A stretch of DNA of 64,000 bases, from NCBI RefSeq assembly GCF_946221635.1, contig NZ_CAMIHB010000004.1, positions 124,001 to 188,000 of the forward strand, read 5' to 3'. This document shows positions 25,536 through 32,599 of the stretch, piece after piece. The stretch is from an uncultured Rhodoferax sp. Its GTDB lineage: Bacteria; Pseudomonadota; Gammaproteobacteria; Burkholderiales; Burkholderiaceae_C. The position numbers were made by a program, and so were the translations under genes. The notes beneath the pieces are model-generated. The model saw nothing but the letters and a program-made list of their open reading frames with translations, was not told the DNA's origin and did no database searches. Positions within the stretch are counted from its first letter, which is position 1. Each line of letters starts with the position of its first letter.

Positions 25536-26978
25536 ATGAGCACTCTGTTTATCCGTGGCGGTACGGTGGTCAATGCGGACCGTGCCTTCAAGGCCGATGT
25601 GATCACGCAGGACGGCAAGATCGTGGCCGTGGGTGAGAACCTGCAGGCCCCGGCCGGTGCCACCACGGTGGACGCGGGCGGCCAGTACGTCATGCCCGGC
25701 GGCATCGACCCGCACACCCACATGCAGCTGCCCTTCATGGGCACGGTGACCATGGACGACTTCTACACCGGCACCGCCGCCGGGCTGGCGGGCGGCAACA
25801 CCACCATCATCGACTTCGTCATCCCCGACCCGCAAGAGAACATCATGGACGCCTACCGCAAATGGCGCGGCTGGGCCGAGAAGTCGGCGTCGGACTACAC
25901 CTTCCACGTCGCCATCACCTGGTGGAGCGAGCAGGTGCGCCAGGACATGGGCACGCTGGTGCAGCAAGAGGGTGTGAACAGCTTCAAGCACTTCATGGCC
26001 TACAAGAACGCCATCATGTGCGACGACGAAACGCTGGTGAACAGCTTCAAGCGCGCGCTGGAACTGGGCGCCATGCCCACGGTGCACGCCGAGAACGGCG
26101 AACTGGTCTACCTGCTGCAGAAAACCGTGTCGGAGATGGGCATCAAAGGCCCCGAAGGCCACCCGCTGTCGCGCCCGCCCATGGTGGAGGCCGAAGCCGC
26201 CAACCGCGCGATTGCCATTGCCGATGTGCTCAACGTACCCATCTACGTCGTGCACGTGAGCTGCGTGGAAGCGGCCGAGGCGATTGCGCGTGCGCGTGCC
26301 CGCGGCCAGCGCGTGTACGGCGAAGTACTGGCCGGCCACCTGGTGCTGGACGACAGCGTCTACCGCCACCCCGACTTTGCCACCGCTGCGGCCCACGTCA
26401 TGAGCCCGCCCTTCCGCCCCAAGGGCAACAGCGAGTTCCTGTGGCGCGGCCTGCAAAGCGGCAACCTGCACACCACGGCCACCGACCACTGCACCTTCTG
26501 CGCCGCGCAAAAGGCCGCGGGCAAAGACGACTTCACCAAAATCCCCAACGGCTGCGGTGGCGTGGAAGAGCGCCTGGCCGTGATCTGGGACGAAGGCGTG
26601 AACACCGGCCGCCTCACGCCCAGCGAGTTTGTGGCCGTGACCTCCGCCAACACCGCCAAGCTGTTCAACATCTACCCGCAAAAGGGCAGCGTGTCCGTGG
26701 GCGCAGATGCCGACCTCGTGGTGTGGGACCCCGCGGGCACCAAGACCCTGTCGGTCAAGACGCAGCACAGCAAGGGCGACTTCAACATCTTCGAAGGCCG
26801 CCAGGTCAAGGGCATCCCCAGCCACACCATCAGCCAGGGTGAGCTGGTCTATGTGCAGGGTGACCTGCGCGCTGTGAAGGGCAAGGGCCGCTACCTCAAG
26901 CGCCCCGCCTTTAGCGACAACTTTGCTGCCAGCCGCCTGCGCGCCGAGACGCTGGCCCCCACCGCCGTAAAACGCTAA
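25536..26978 (+). CDS. hydA: Dihydropyrimidinase (D-hydantoinase)
   Basis: A 480-residue cyclic amidohydrolase. Metal ligands are in DPHTHMQLPFMG, the carbamylated lysine lies in SFKHFMAYKNA, and later ligands are in VVHVSC and ATDHCTFCAAQK. It opens dihydrouracil to N-carbamoyl-beta-alanine, the second step after PreTA. The ATG at 25536 follows AGGAG supplied by the intergenic repeat. The next gene hydrolyses the product, and the whole set runs preT-preA-hydA-ureidopropionase. Confidence 0.94.
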   Translation: MSTLFIRGGTVVNADRAFKADVITQDGKIVAVGENLQAPAGATTVDAGGQYVMPGGIDPHTHMQLPFMGTVTMDDFYTGTAAGLAGGNTTIIDFVIPDPQENIMDAYRKWRGWAEKSASDYTFHVAITWWSEQVRQDMGTLVQQEGVNSFKHFMAYKNAIMCDDETLVNSFKRALELGAMPTVHAENGELVYLLQKTVSEMGIKGPEGHPLSRPPMVEAEAANRAIAIADVLNVPIYVVHVSCVEAAEAIARARARGQRVYGEVLAGHLVLDDSVYRHPDFATAAAHVMSPPFRPKGNSEFLWRGLQSGNLHTTATDHCTFCAAQKAAGKDDFTKIPNGCGGVEERLAVIWDEGVNTGRLTPSEFVAVTSANTAKLFNIYPQKGSVSVGADADLVVWDPAGTKTLSVKTQHSKGDFNIFEGRQVKGIPSHTISQGELVYVQGDLRAVKGKGRYLKRPAFSDNFAASRLRAETLAPTAVKR

Positions 26979-26993
26979 GCCGGAGTACACCCC

Positions 26994-28253
26994 ATGACCA
27001 CCGCAACCGATATCGACATCTCCAAAGTCCGCATCAACGGCGAGCGCCTCTGGGCTTCGCTCATGGAGCTGGCGCAGATTGGCGCCACGCCCAAGGGCGG
27101 CGTCTGCCGCCTGACGCTGACCGACCTGGACAAGCAGGGCCGCGACCTGGTGCTGGGCTGGGCGCGTGACGCCGGCATGACCGTCACCATCGACAAGATC
27201 GGCAACGGCTTCATGCGCCGCGCCGGGCGCAACAACAGCCTGCCGCCCATCATGACCGGCAGCCACATCGACACCCAGCCCACGGGCGGCAAGTTCGACG
27301 GCAATTACGGCGTGCTGGCCGGCATCGAGGTGGTGCGCACGCTGAACGACCTGGGCATTGAGACCGAAGCGCCCATCGAGGTTGCCTTCTGGACCAACGA
27401 AGAAGGCTCGCGCTTTGTGCCGGTGATGATGGGCTCGGGCGTGTTTGCCAAGGCCTTCACGCTGGAGCATGCCTATGCCGCGACGGACACGGAAGGCAAG
27501 AGCGTGAAGGGCGAGCTGGAACGCATCGGCTACATCGGCGACCAGGAGCCCGGCGACCACCCGATTGGCGCGTACTTCGAGACGCACATCGAACAAGGCC
27601 CGGTGCTGGAAGACAACGACGTGACCATTGGCGTGGTGAGCGGCGTGCTGGGCATCCGCTGGTTTGACTGCACCGTGACCGGCATGGAAGCCCACGCCGG
27701 CCCCACGCCCATGGGCCTGCGCAAGGACGCCATGCTGGCCGCCACGCGCATCATGCAAGACGTGGTGGCCGCCGCCCACCGCCACCCGCCGCATGGCCGT
27801 GGCACCGTGGGCATGGTGCAGGTGTTCCCCAACAGCCGCAACGTGATCCCCGGCCGCGTGAAGTTCAGCATTGATTTGCGCAACGCCACCGACGCGCTGG
27901 TGGACCAGATGGCCGACGAGGTGAAAGCCTTTGCTGCCAAAGTGGGCCAGGAGCACGGTGTGGACGTGAAGATCGAAATGGTCTCCAGCTACAACGCCAT
28001 CCAGTTCCACGAGAACTGCGTGGACGCCGTAGGCCGCGCCGCCAAGAAGCTGGGCTACAGCAACATGCCCGCCGTCTCAGGCGCCGGCCACGACGCCGTG
28101 TACATGGCCAAGCTGGCCCCCAGCGGCATGATCTTCATCCCCTGCAAGGATGGCATCAGCCACAACGAGATTGAGGATGCGAAACCGGAGCACATCACGG
28201 CGGGATGCAATGTGCTGTTGCATGCGATGTTAGAGAGGGCTGGGGTGGTATAG
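26994..28253 (+). CDS. N-carbamoyl-beta-alanine amidohydrolase (beta-ureidopropionase, M20 family)
   Basis: A 419-residue zinc amidohydrolase of the hydantoinase/carbamoylase group in the M20 superfamily. Metal-site motifs are TGSHIDTQPTGGKFDGNYG and WTNEEGSRFVPVM, the dimerisation domain follows (EAHAGPTPMG), and the C-terminal ligand is in PCKDGISHNEIE. It releases beta-alanine, CO2 and ammonia in the last step of reductive pyrimidine degradation. The last 126 bp recur in diverged form at 30084-30209, after the rhomboid gene (see findings). Confidence 0.92.
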   Translation: MTTATDIDISKVRINGERLWASLMELAQIGATPKGGVCRLTLTDLDKQGRDLVLGWARDAGMTVTIDKIGNGFMRRAGRNNSLPPIMTGSHIDTQPTGGKFDGNYGVLAGIEVVRTLNDLGIETEAPIEVAFWTNEEGSRFVPVMMGSGVFAKAFTLEHAYAATDTEGKSVKGELERIGYIGDQEPGDHPIGAYFETHIEQGPVLEDNDVTIGVVSGVLGIRWFDCTVTGMEAHAGPTPMGLRKDAMLAATRIMQDVVAAAHRHPPHGRGTVGMVQVFPNSRNVIPGRVKFSIDLRNATDALVDQMADEVKAFAAKVGQEHGVDVKIEMVSSYNAIQFHENCVDAVGRAAKKLGYSNMPAVSGAGHDAVYMAKLAPSGMIFIPCKDGISHNEIEDAKPEHITAGCNVLLHAMLERAGVV

Positions 28254-28280
28254 CCACCTAACACCCGCAGACATCACACA

Positions 28281-28313
28281 AACCCGCACGGCGCAGGCCT
28301 TGCGGGTTTTTTC
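28281..28313 (+). terminator. Rho-independent terminator of the pyrimidine operon
   Basis: AACCCGCA (28281-28288) and TGCGGGTT (28301-28308) form an 8-bp stem with a 12-base loop. The stem runs into six T. It ends the preT-ureidopropionase operon and separates it from the rhomboid gene. Confidence 0.85.
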
Positions 28314-28383
28314 TTGGAGGCGGAGTTCGTCGTTCTACACTCAGCTACCGCCGGATACCCCGGCGAGGGAGCACAAGAACACC

Positions 28384-30057
28384 ATGGACCAAACGCCGTC
28401 TTTCACACCCCCTGCAGAGCACTTCCAAGCCTCCAAAAAGAGTACGCTGAACACAACCCGCATTTGGCTATGGGTGGGTGGTGCCATTGCTATCGCAATT
28501 CCCAGCGCCACCGGTAAAAATGGCGTCAGCTGGTTTGTGGTGCTCTTCATGCTGGGCTTTTTTGCCCTGCTGGATTGGTTTCTGCGCTCCCAAATGCACA
28601 AGGGGCAGGCCTTTGTCAGCGTGGATGCACTGGGCATCGCTTCCCCCGCCTTCCCTGGGAAGACCAAGCGCTACGAGTGGGCCCACATCGCGGAGATCAC
28701 ACTCACTCGGGTGCAAAACGCGCCCATGCTGCAACTGGTCTTGCGGCCTTCTTCCGGCCATCTAGACAAGCGCAGCTTCTGGAATGGTCAGAATCCCGCC
28801 CGCCCTGCATTGCCGCTCTCCGCATTGGACGAAGCACAGCACGGCGCTTTGCTCCAGGCCATTGAACGACAGCGACACGGCCAGGCCCCGCATGCTGCCT
28901 TACCCGCCATCGAAGACCAGCTGGCGCAGGAAAAGGAATTCCACGCGCAGCTCAAGGCCCTGGCACCCATCCCCTGGTTGACCTATGGGCTGATCGCCAT
29001 CAATGCAGCCGTATGGCTTGTCACACTGGGTTATGGCGCAGGGTTTGCTGGTACCCCAGCGGAACTGCTCTTGCGCTGGGGCGGCAATGCCGCATCGGAG
29101 GTGCAGCGCGGGGAATGGTGGCGTATGGCCAGCGCCTTGTTCCTACACAGCGGTTTGATGCACGTGGCGCTGAATATGCTGGGCCTCTATAGCGCCGGGG
29201 TCACCGTCGAGCGCATCTACGGCCACCGCCTGTTTGCGCTGGTCTATCTTGGTTCCGGCCTCATGGGCAGCGCCTTGAGCCTGCACTTCAGCGCCCAAGG
29301 CGGGGTATCCGTGGGGGCCTCCGGAGCAGTCTTCGGGGTCATGGGCGCCCTGCTGGTGGGCTTTCTGCAGCACCGCGACAAGCTGCCCAAGACCCTGGGC
29401 AAGCAGACGCTGAGCGGTGCAGGCTTCTTCATCCTGTATTCCTTGGCGCAGGGGTTTGCCAAGCCCGGCATCGACAACGCCGCCCATGTGGGCGGCCTGC
29501 TGGCCGGCTGCATGCTGGCCTACGTGCTGCCGGAACGCCTGGATCTGGAAAAGTTTGTACGCACCTATAAAACACGCGGCCTGCTCTGCTTGGTCATCGC
29601 ACTAGGGACTGCGGCCGGTGTGGCCGGCATGGCGCCCACAGCGCGGGTGGACCAGCGAGCGACGCTGGACTTGGCATCGGGCATGCGCGCGATGGTAGAG
29701 GCCATGCAGGCCCTGCAGGACGAAGCGCAGCAGGTAGAGAAAGGAACGCTCTCCCCGCGCGAATCGGACACCCGCAGCCGCACCGTCTTCGCCCCCAGAA
29801 TGCGCCAAGTGCTTGCCGAACTCTCCAAGATCAAACTGGCAGACACAGATCCCCGTAAGCCCTTGTTAAAAGATGCCACACGCATGACAGAACTGCTGCT
29901 GGAATCTCTGGCCATGGAATCCGTATTCCCCGAGGGAAGCGACAAACCACAACCAGCAGACACGCAACGCGCGGCAGAAATATCCAAAGAACTCACCGCC
30001 ATATCGAAACACTTTGCCGCCATGCAGGCAAGCGAACAGAGCGACAAGAAACGCTAA
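28384..30057 (+). CDS. Rhomboid-family intramembrane serine protease
   Basis: A 557-residue protein. Two membrane helices at the N-terminus precede a soluble region of about 150 residues. A six-helix rhomboid core follows, with the catalytic Ser in SVGASGAVFG (S313) and His in NAAHVGGLLAG (H368), plus HSGLMHVALNM. After the core come a seventh helix and a 150-residue helical C-terminal tail. The extra domains make it much longer than a minimal rhomboid. The ATG at 28384 is chosen because the frame further up runs through the terminator stem. The gene lies between the intact ureidopropionase gene and its duplicated 3' end, so it may be acquired cargo. Confidence 0.88.
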   Translation: MDQTPSFTPPAEHFQASKKSTLNTTRIWLWVGGAIAIAIPSATGKNGVSWFVVLFMLGFFALLDWFLRSQMHKGQAFVSVDALGIASPAFPGKTKRYEWAHIAEITLTRVQNAPMLQLVLRPSSGHLDKRSFWNGQNPARPALPLSALDEAQHGALLQAIERQRHGQAPHAALPAIEDQLAQEKEFHAQLKALAPIPWLTYGLIAINAAVWLVTLGYGAGFAGTPAELLLRWGGNAASEVQRGEWWRMASALFLHSGLMHVALNMLGLYSAGVTVERIYGHRLFALVYLGSGLMGSALSLHFSAQGGVSVGASGAVFGVMGALLVGFLQHRDKLPKTLGKQTLSGAGFFILYSLAQGFAKPGIDNAAHVGGLLAGCMLAYVLPERLDLEKFVRTYKTRGLLCLVIALGTAAGVAGMAPTARVDQRATLDLASGMRAMVEAMQALQDEAQQVEKGTLSPRESDTRSRTVFAPRMRQVLAELSKIKLADTDPRKPLLKDATRMTELLLESLAMESVFPEGSDKPQPADTQRAAEISKELTAISKHFAAMQASEQSDKKR

Positions 30058-30068
30058 TCAGGAGCGCC

Positions 30069-30209
30069 GTAGCCGCTGACGGAATGATCTTCATCCCCCG
30101 CAAGGACGGCATCAGCCACAATGAGATTGAAGACGCGAAGCCGGAACACATCACAGCGGGGTGCAATGTGTTGCTGCATGCGATGTTGGAACGGGCTGGG
30201 GTGGTTTGA
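30069..30209 (+). pseudogene. Second, diverged copy of the ureidopropionase 3' end
   Basis: The last 42 codons (30084-30209) encode the same C-terminus as 28128-28253, ending HAMLERAGVV. One residue differs (Cys to Arg in IPCKDG), and by hand I count about 109 of 126 bases identical, with nearly all changes synonymous. There is no start or upstream part; similarity fades near 30069. The pattern of silent changes says this end came from a functional homologous gene, not from decay of a copy of the neighbour. Confidence 0.85.
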
Positions 30210-30237
30210 CTGGCCACAGGGAGAGGAATATGAGGTG

Positions 30238-30295
30238 GATTGGCCTCTATCCCTCGTATTCATTGCGCAAGATGCTCCTGACTTGGTAGCTAATC
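30238..30295 (+). repeat. Dispersed intergenic repeat, copy C (diverged)
   Basis: TTGGCCTCTATCCCTCGTAT and then TCATTGCGCAAGATGCTCCT match the family core, but the AGCAGCTAT part is altered. It follows the duplicated 3' end directly. Confidence 0.55.
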
Positions 30296-30524
30296 AGGGT
30301 TTAAAGATGGTCATATGTATAGCTGAATAGCTCTTCTACGCTTTGATTGCGTTTGCTAGGCGAGTTGCTAACTCCTTTGTGCCAATCGAAGACTTCAGTG
30401 CAACCCTAACGATAAGACGGGGGCAGTAATCGTAGACCGACTAAAGGTGCCCCGTGTGGCGACTCTGCACAGCGCTGACTTGTGGAAATGCCTGGACAAG
30501 CGCTTACTGGAATTTTCTAGTTCT

Positions 30525-30541
30525 TTGGCAAATTTTGCCAA
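30525..30541. promoter_or_regulatory. Operator palindrome of the ParD/ParE pair
   Basis: TTGGCAAATTTTGCCAA is a perfect 8-bp inverted repeat around one central base, 19 bp upstream of the antitoxin ATG. Ribbon-helix-helix antitoxins bind such sites to repress their own operon. Confidence 0.65.
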
Positions 30542-30560
30542 GCCATCTAAAATTTCAGAC

Positions 30561-30800
30561 ATGAGCACCATGAACATTTCACTGCCTGACGGCCTCAAGG
30601 AGTTTGTTGATACGCAAGTCGGTTCGCGCGGCTTTGGCACCAGCAGCGAGTACGTGCGTGAGCTGATCCGCAAGGACCAAGACCGTCAGCAATTGCGTGG
30701 TCTGCTACTGGCCGGAGCCCAATCTGCCCCCACTAAACCTGTCGACGCGGCTTACTTCGATGGCCTGCGCAAACGCATCACCAGCAAGAAAAGCAAGTGA
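30561..30800 (+). CDS. Antitoxin, ParD family (ribbon-helix-helix)
   Basis: A 79-residue protein. The N-terminal strand MNISLPDGLKEFVD and helices with GTSSEYVRELIRKDQDR are the ParD/CC2985-type ribbon-helix-helix. The flexible C-terminal third should wrap the toxin. The stop overlaps the toxin start (GTGA), giving coupled translation. There is no clear ribosome site before the ATG at 30561, and an in-frame ATG three codons on is an alternative. Confidence 0.88.
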   Translation: MSTMNISLPDGLKEFVDTQVGSRGFGTSSEYVRELIRKDQDRQQLRGLLLAGAQSAPTKPVDAAYFDGLRKRITSKKSK

Positions 30801-31129
30801 AGGCCAAAGCGCTGGTTCCGCGCACGGTGGCGCTTGAAGACATTGATCAGGCCATCACCCATTACTTGGAACAAGACGCCGAAGCTGCGGCGCTGGGTTT
30901 TGTGGATGCGCTGGAGCGCGCCTACGCGTACATCAGCAAGCACCCCGCAACCGGATCACCGCGCTATGCGCACGAACTGAGCATTCCTGAACTACGCTCT
31001 TGGCCCCTGCGCAAATACCCCTACTTGGTTTTCTACGTGGAGCAGGCAGACCACATCGACGTTTGGCGTGTGTTGCACATGAAGCGAGACATTCCCGCCT
31101 GGATGGTGGATAGCGCAGAGAACGATTAA
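30797..31129 (+). CDS. Toxin, ParE/RelE family
   Basis: A 110-residue protein starting with GTG inside the antitoxin stop. The ParE fold is recognisable: VALEDIDQAITHYLEQDAEA, then PELRSWPLRKYPYLVFYVEQ and VWRVLHMKRDIPAWM at the C-terminus. ParE-type toxins usually act on DNA gyrase and RelE types on ribosome-bound mRNA; the sequence alone does not decide. It is cognate to the ParD protein upstream. Confidence 0.88.
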   Translation: MKAKALVPRTVALEDIDQAITHYLEQDAEAAALGFVDALERAYAYISKHPATGSPRYAHELSIPELRSWPLRKYPYLVFYVEQADHIDVWRVLHMKRDIPAWMVDSAEND

Positions 31130-31143
31130 TACAAGACATCCCC

Positions 31144-31629
31144 ATGTCGCGCAAAGATGATTTACCCCGCGAGAAGCAGTGGAAGAGCCTTTACACACGC
31201 TCAGTAAAGCTTGCCCGTGCGCAGCAACTTGGGATTGACTATCCCCGAACAACAGACAAACAACTTATACAAGAAGAAGTAGTGTCGAAGTTGAACGAGA
31301 AACTCCATGTGCTGTTCATCTGCAGCAGGAATCAATGGCGCAGTCCCACCGCTGAACAGGTCTTTCGTAAGCACTCCGAGATAGCCGCCCGCTCAGCCGG
31401 CACCAGTCCGAACGCCCGCCACAAAGTGTCTATCGAAGACATTCGCTGGGCCCAGGTGATCCTCGTGATGGAAGAAAAGCACAAGTCGAGATTGACGGCG
31501 GAGTTCACACGGCTCTTGGAAAATAAGCCCATCCACGTTTTGGATATACCGGATGACTACAAGTACATGGACCCTGAGCTGATCGAGATTCTTGAGCAAT
31601 CCGTTCCCAGCCTGCTTGGCTTGGAGTAA
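31144..31629 (+). CDS. Low-molecular-weight protein tyrosine phosphatase-like protein with N-terminal extension
   Basis: From about residue 54 the 161-residue frame matches a compact, roughly 108-residue phosphatase family. The P-loop is CSRNQWRSPT (CX5RS), followed by SAGTSPNARHKVS and VLDIPDDYKYMDPELIE. The general acid Asp is in the last block. The first 50 residues are charged and unlike the family (KQWKSLYTRSVKLARAQQLG). An alternative GTG start near 31282, preceded by AAGAAG, would give only the phosphatase. The gene lies 14 bp after the ParE gene and has lower GC than core genes nearby. Confidence 0.75.
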   Translation: MSRKDDLPREKQWKSLYTRSVKLARAQQLGIDYPRTTDKQLIQEEVVSKLNEKLHVLFICSRNQWRSPTAEQVFRKHSEIAARSAGTSPNARHKVSIEDIRWAQVILVMEEKHKSRLTAEFTRLLENKPIHVLDIPDDYKYMDPELIEILEQSVPSLLGLE

Positions 31630-31649
31630 GTCCAATGAGGTGAGAGGCG

Positions 31650-31850
31650 TCACCAACTCTTCAGCCTCTCCAACAACCCCGCCTTCGCGTCCTCGCCAGC
31701 AAAACTAGCCTCAATCGAAGTCCGCGCCACCTCTCGCGTCACTTCATCCGTCCACCCAAACGTCTGCCGACACAGCACATACTCCGCCACCAAGCTCGGC
31801 AGCGCCGGGTCGCCGATGGCGCGCACGCCCTGGTCAATGCGACCCGCAAC
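31650..31850 (-). pseudogene. Remnant of the adenosine deaminase 3' end, with an internal deletion
   Basis: The minus strand encodes a C-terminus like that of add at 32600: EVARTSIEASFAGEDAKAGL and the final W-stop. By hand the terminal 140 bp are about 83% identical. Upstream, it jumps exactly from one AGCGCCGGGTC to the next. In the intact gene these 11-mers are at 32757-32767 and 32910-32920, 153 bp apart, so the deletion keeps the frame. There is no 5' part, so it is not functional as a deaminase. Confidence 0.88.
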
Positions 31851-31894
31851 TTGACAATTCGCCTTGAACAAATAAACTAGTCTGTCAACTAGTC
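31851..31894 (+). promoter_or_regulatory. Promoter and operator of the Phd/VapC pair
   Basis: TTGACA (31851-31856), a 16-bp spacer and TAAACT (31873-31878) form a plausible sigma-70 promoter. AACTAGTC occurs twice, at 31875-31882 and 31887-31894, 12 bp apart. Each holds the palindrome ACTAGT and overlaps or follows the -10. This arrangement fits antitoxin autoregulation. Confidence 0.6.
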
Positions 31895-31909
31895 AGATTG
31901 AGGTGCATC

Positions 31910-32167
31910 ATGCAAGCATGGCCCGTACAGGATGCGAAAGCAAAGTTCAGTGAGTTCTTGGATGCGTGCCTCGCCGAAGGGCCGCAAATGGTGACCAAGC
32001 GGGGGGCAGAGGCTGCCGTTTTGGTGCCGGTGCAGGAGTGGCGACGTTTGCAGTCGGCTGCGCGGCCTTCCTTGAAGCAGCTCTTGCTGTCCAGCGCGGA
32101 CCGTACCGAACTGGTCATTCCCCCGCGCGGCAAAGCGCAGCGCCGCAAGATTGAAGCAGCGCAGTAA
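31910..32167 (+). CDS. Antitoxin, Phd/YefM family
   Basis: An 85-residue protein. The N-terminal DNA-binding part reads MQAWPVQDAKAKFSEFLDAC followed by MVTKRGAEAAVLVPVQEW, the classic Phd/YefM block. The basic, proline-containing C-terminus should bind the toxin. The gene is 5 bp upstream of the PIN toxin. A ribosome site GAGG is present at suitable spacing. Confidence 0.9.
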   Translation: MQAWPVQDAKAKFSEFLDACLAEGPQMVTKRGAEAAVLVPVQEWRRLQSAARPSLKQLLLSSADRTELVIPPRGKAQRRKIEAAQ

Positions 32168-32172
32168 GGCCT

Positions 32173-32586
32173 ATGTATTTGCTGGACACCAACGTCGTCT
32201 CTGAACTGCGCAAACCCAAGCCCCATGGCGGCGTGTTGGTATGGCTGGAGTCGGTAGATGACACCAAACTCTACCTGTCTGCCGTAACCCTGGGCGAGAT
32301 TCAGGCTGGCGTGGAGTTGACCCGCGAACAGGATGCCGCCAAAGCCATCGAGATTGAAGCCTGGCTGGAACTCGTGGCTTCGTCCTACAACGTGCTGCCC
32401 ATGGATGCGGCGGTTTTTCGGCGCTGGGCCCGGCTGATGCACCGCACCTCCAACACGCTGTACGAAGACGCCATGATTGCAGCCACCGCAGACATACACG
32501 GTCTGACGGTGGTGACGCGCAACGTGGCCGATTTCAAATCTTTCGGCGTTCCGCTACTGAATCCGTTTGCCAAGGCCGCTGGTTAG
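32173..32586 (+). CDS. Toxin, PIN domain (VapC/FitB type)
   Basis: A 137-residue PIN-domain ribonuclease. The four acidic positions are visible: YLLDTNVVSELR (Asp), TLGEIQAGVE (Glu), YEDAMIAATA (Asp) and VTRNVADFKSFGV (Asp). VapC toxins cut tRNA or rRNA; the target here is unknown. It ends 13 bp before the convergent adenosine deaminase stop, so the toxin-antitoxin pair sits exactly between the add remnant and add. Confidence 0.92.
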   Translation: MYLLDTNVVSELRKPKPHGGVLVWLESVDDTKLYLSAVTLGEIQAGVELTREQDAAKAIEIEAWLELVASSYNVLPMDAAVFRRWARLMHRTSNTLYEDAMIAATADIHGLTVVTRNVADFKSFGVPLLNPFAKAAG

Positions 32587-32599
32587 CGGTCTATCGGGC

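Larger units (their letters stand above)
30210..30560. other. Gene-free stretch before the ParD/ParE pair
   Basis: This 351-bp stretch is noticeably less GC-rich than its surroundings. It holds repeat copy C near its left end and the ParD operator at its right end. I see no convincing gene: the open frame that joins the antitoxin from 30447 lacks a ribosome site and runs through the operator. Confidence 0.5.

Noticed and set aside
25515..28010. An 831-codon open frame on the minus strand opposite hydA and the ureidopropionase gene
   Set aside because: Same reason: it mirrors the codon bias of the plus-strand genes, with no ribosome site or domain.
30447..30560. A longer ParD antitoxin starting at 30447
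   Set aside because: The extra 38 residues are not antitoxin-like, lack a ribosome site and include the operator palindrome.
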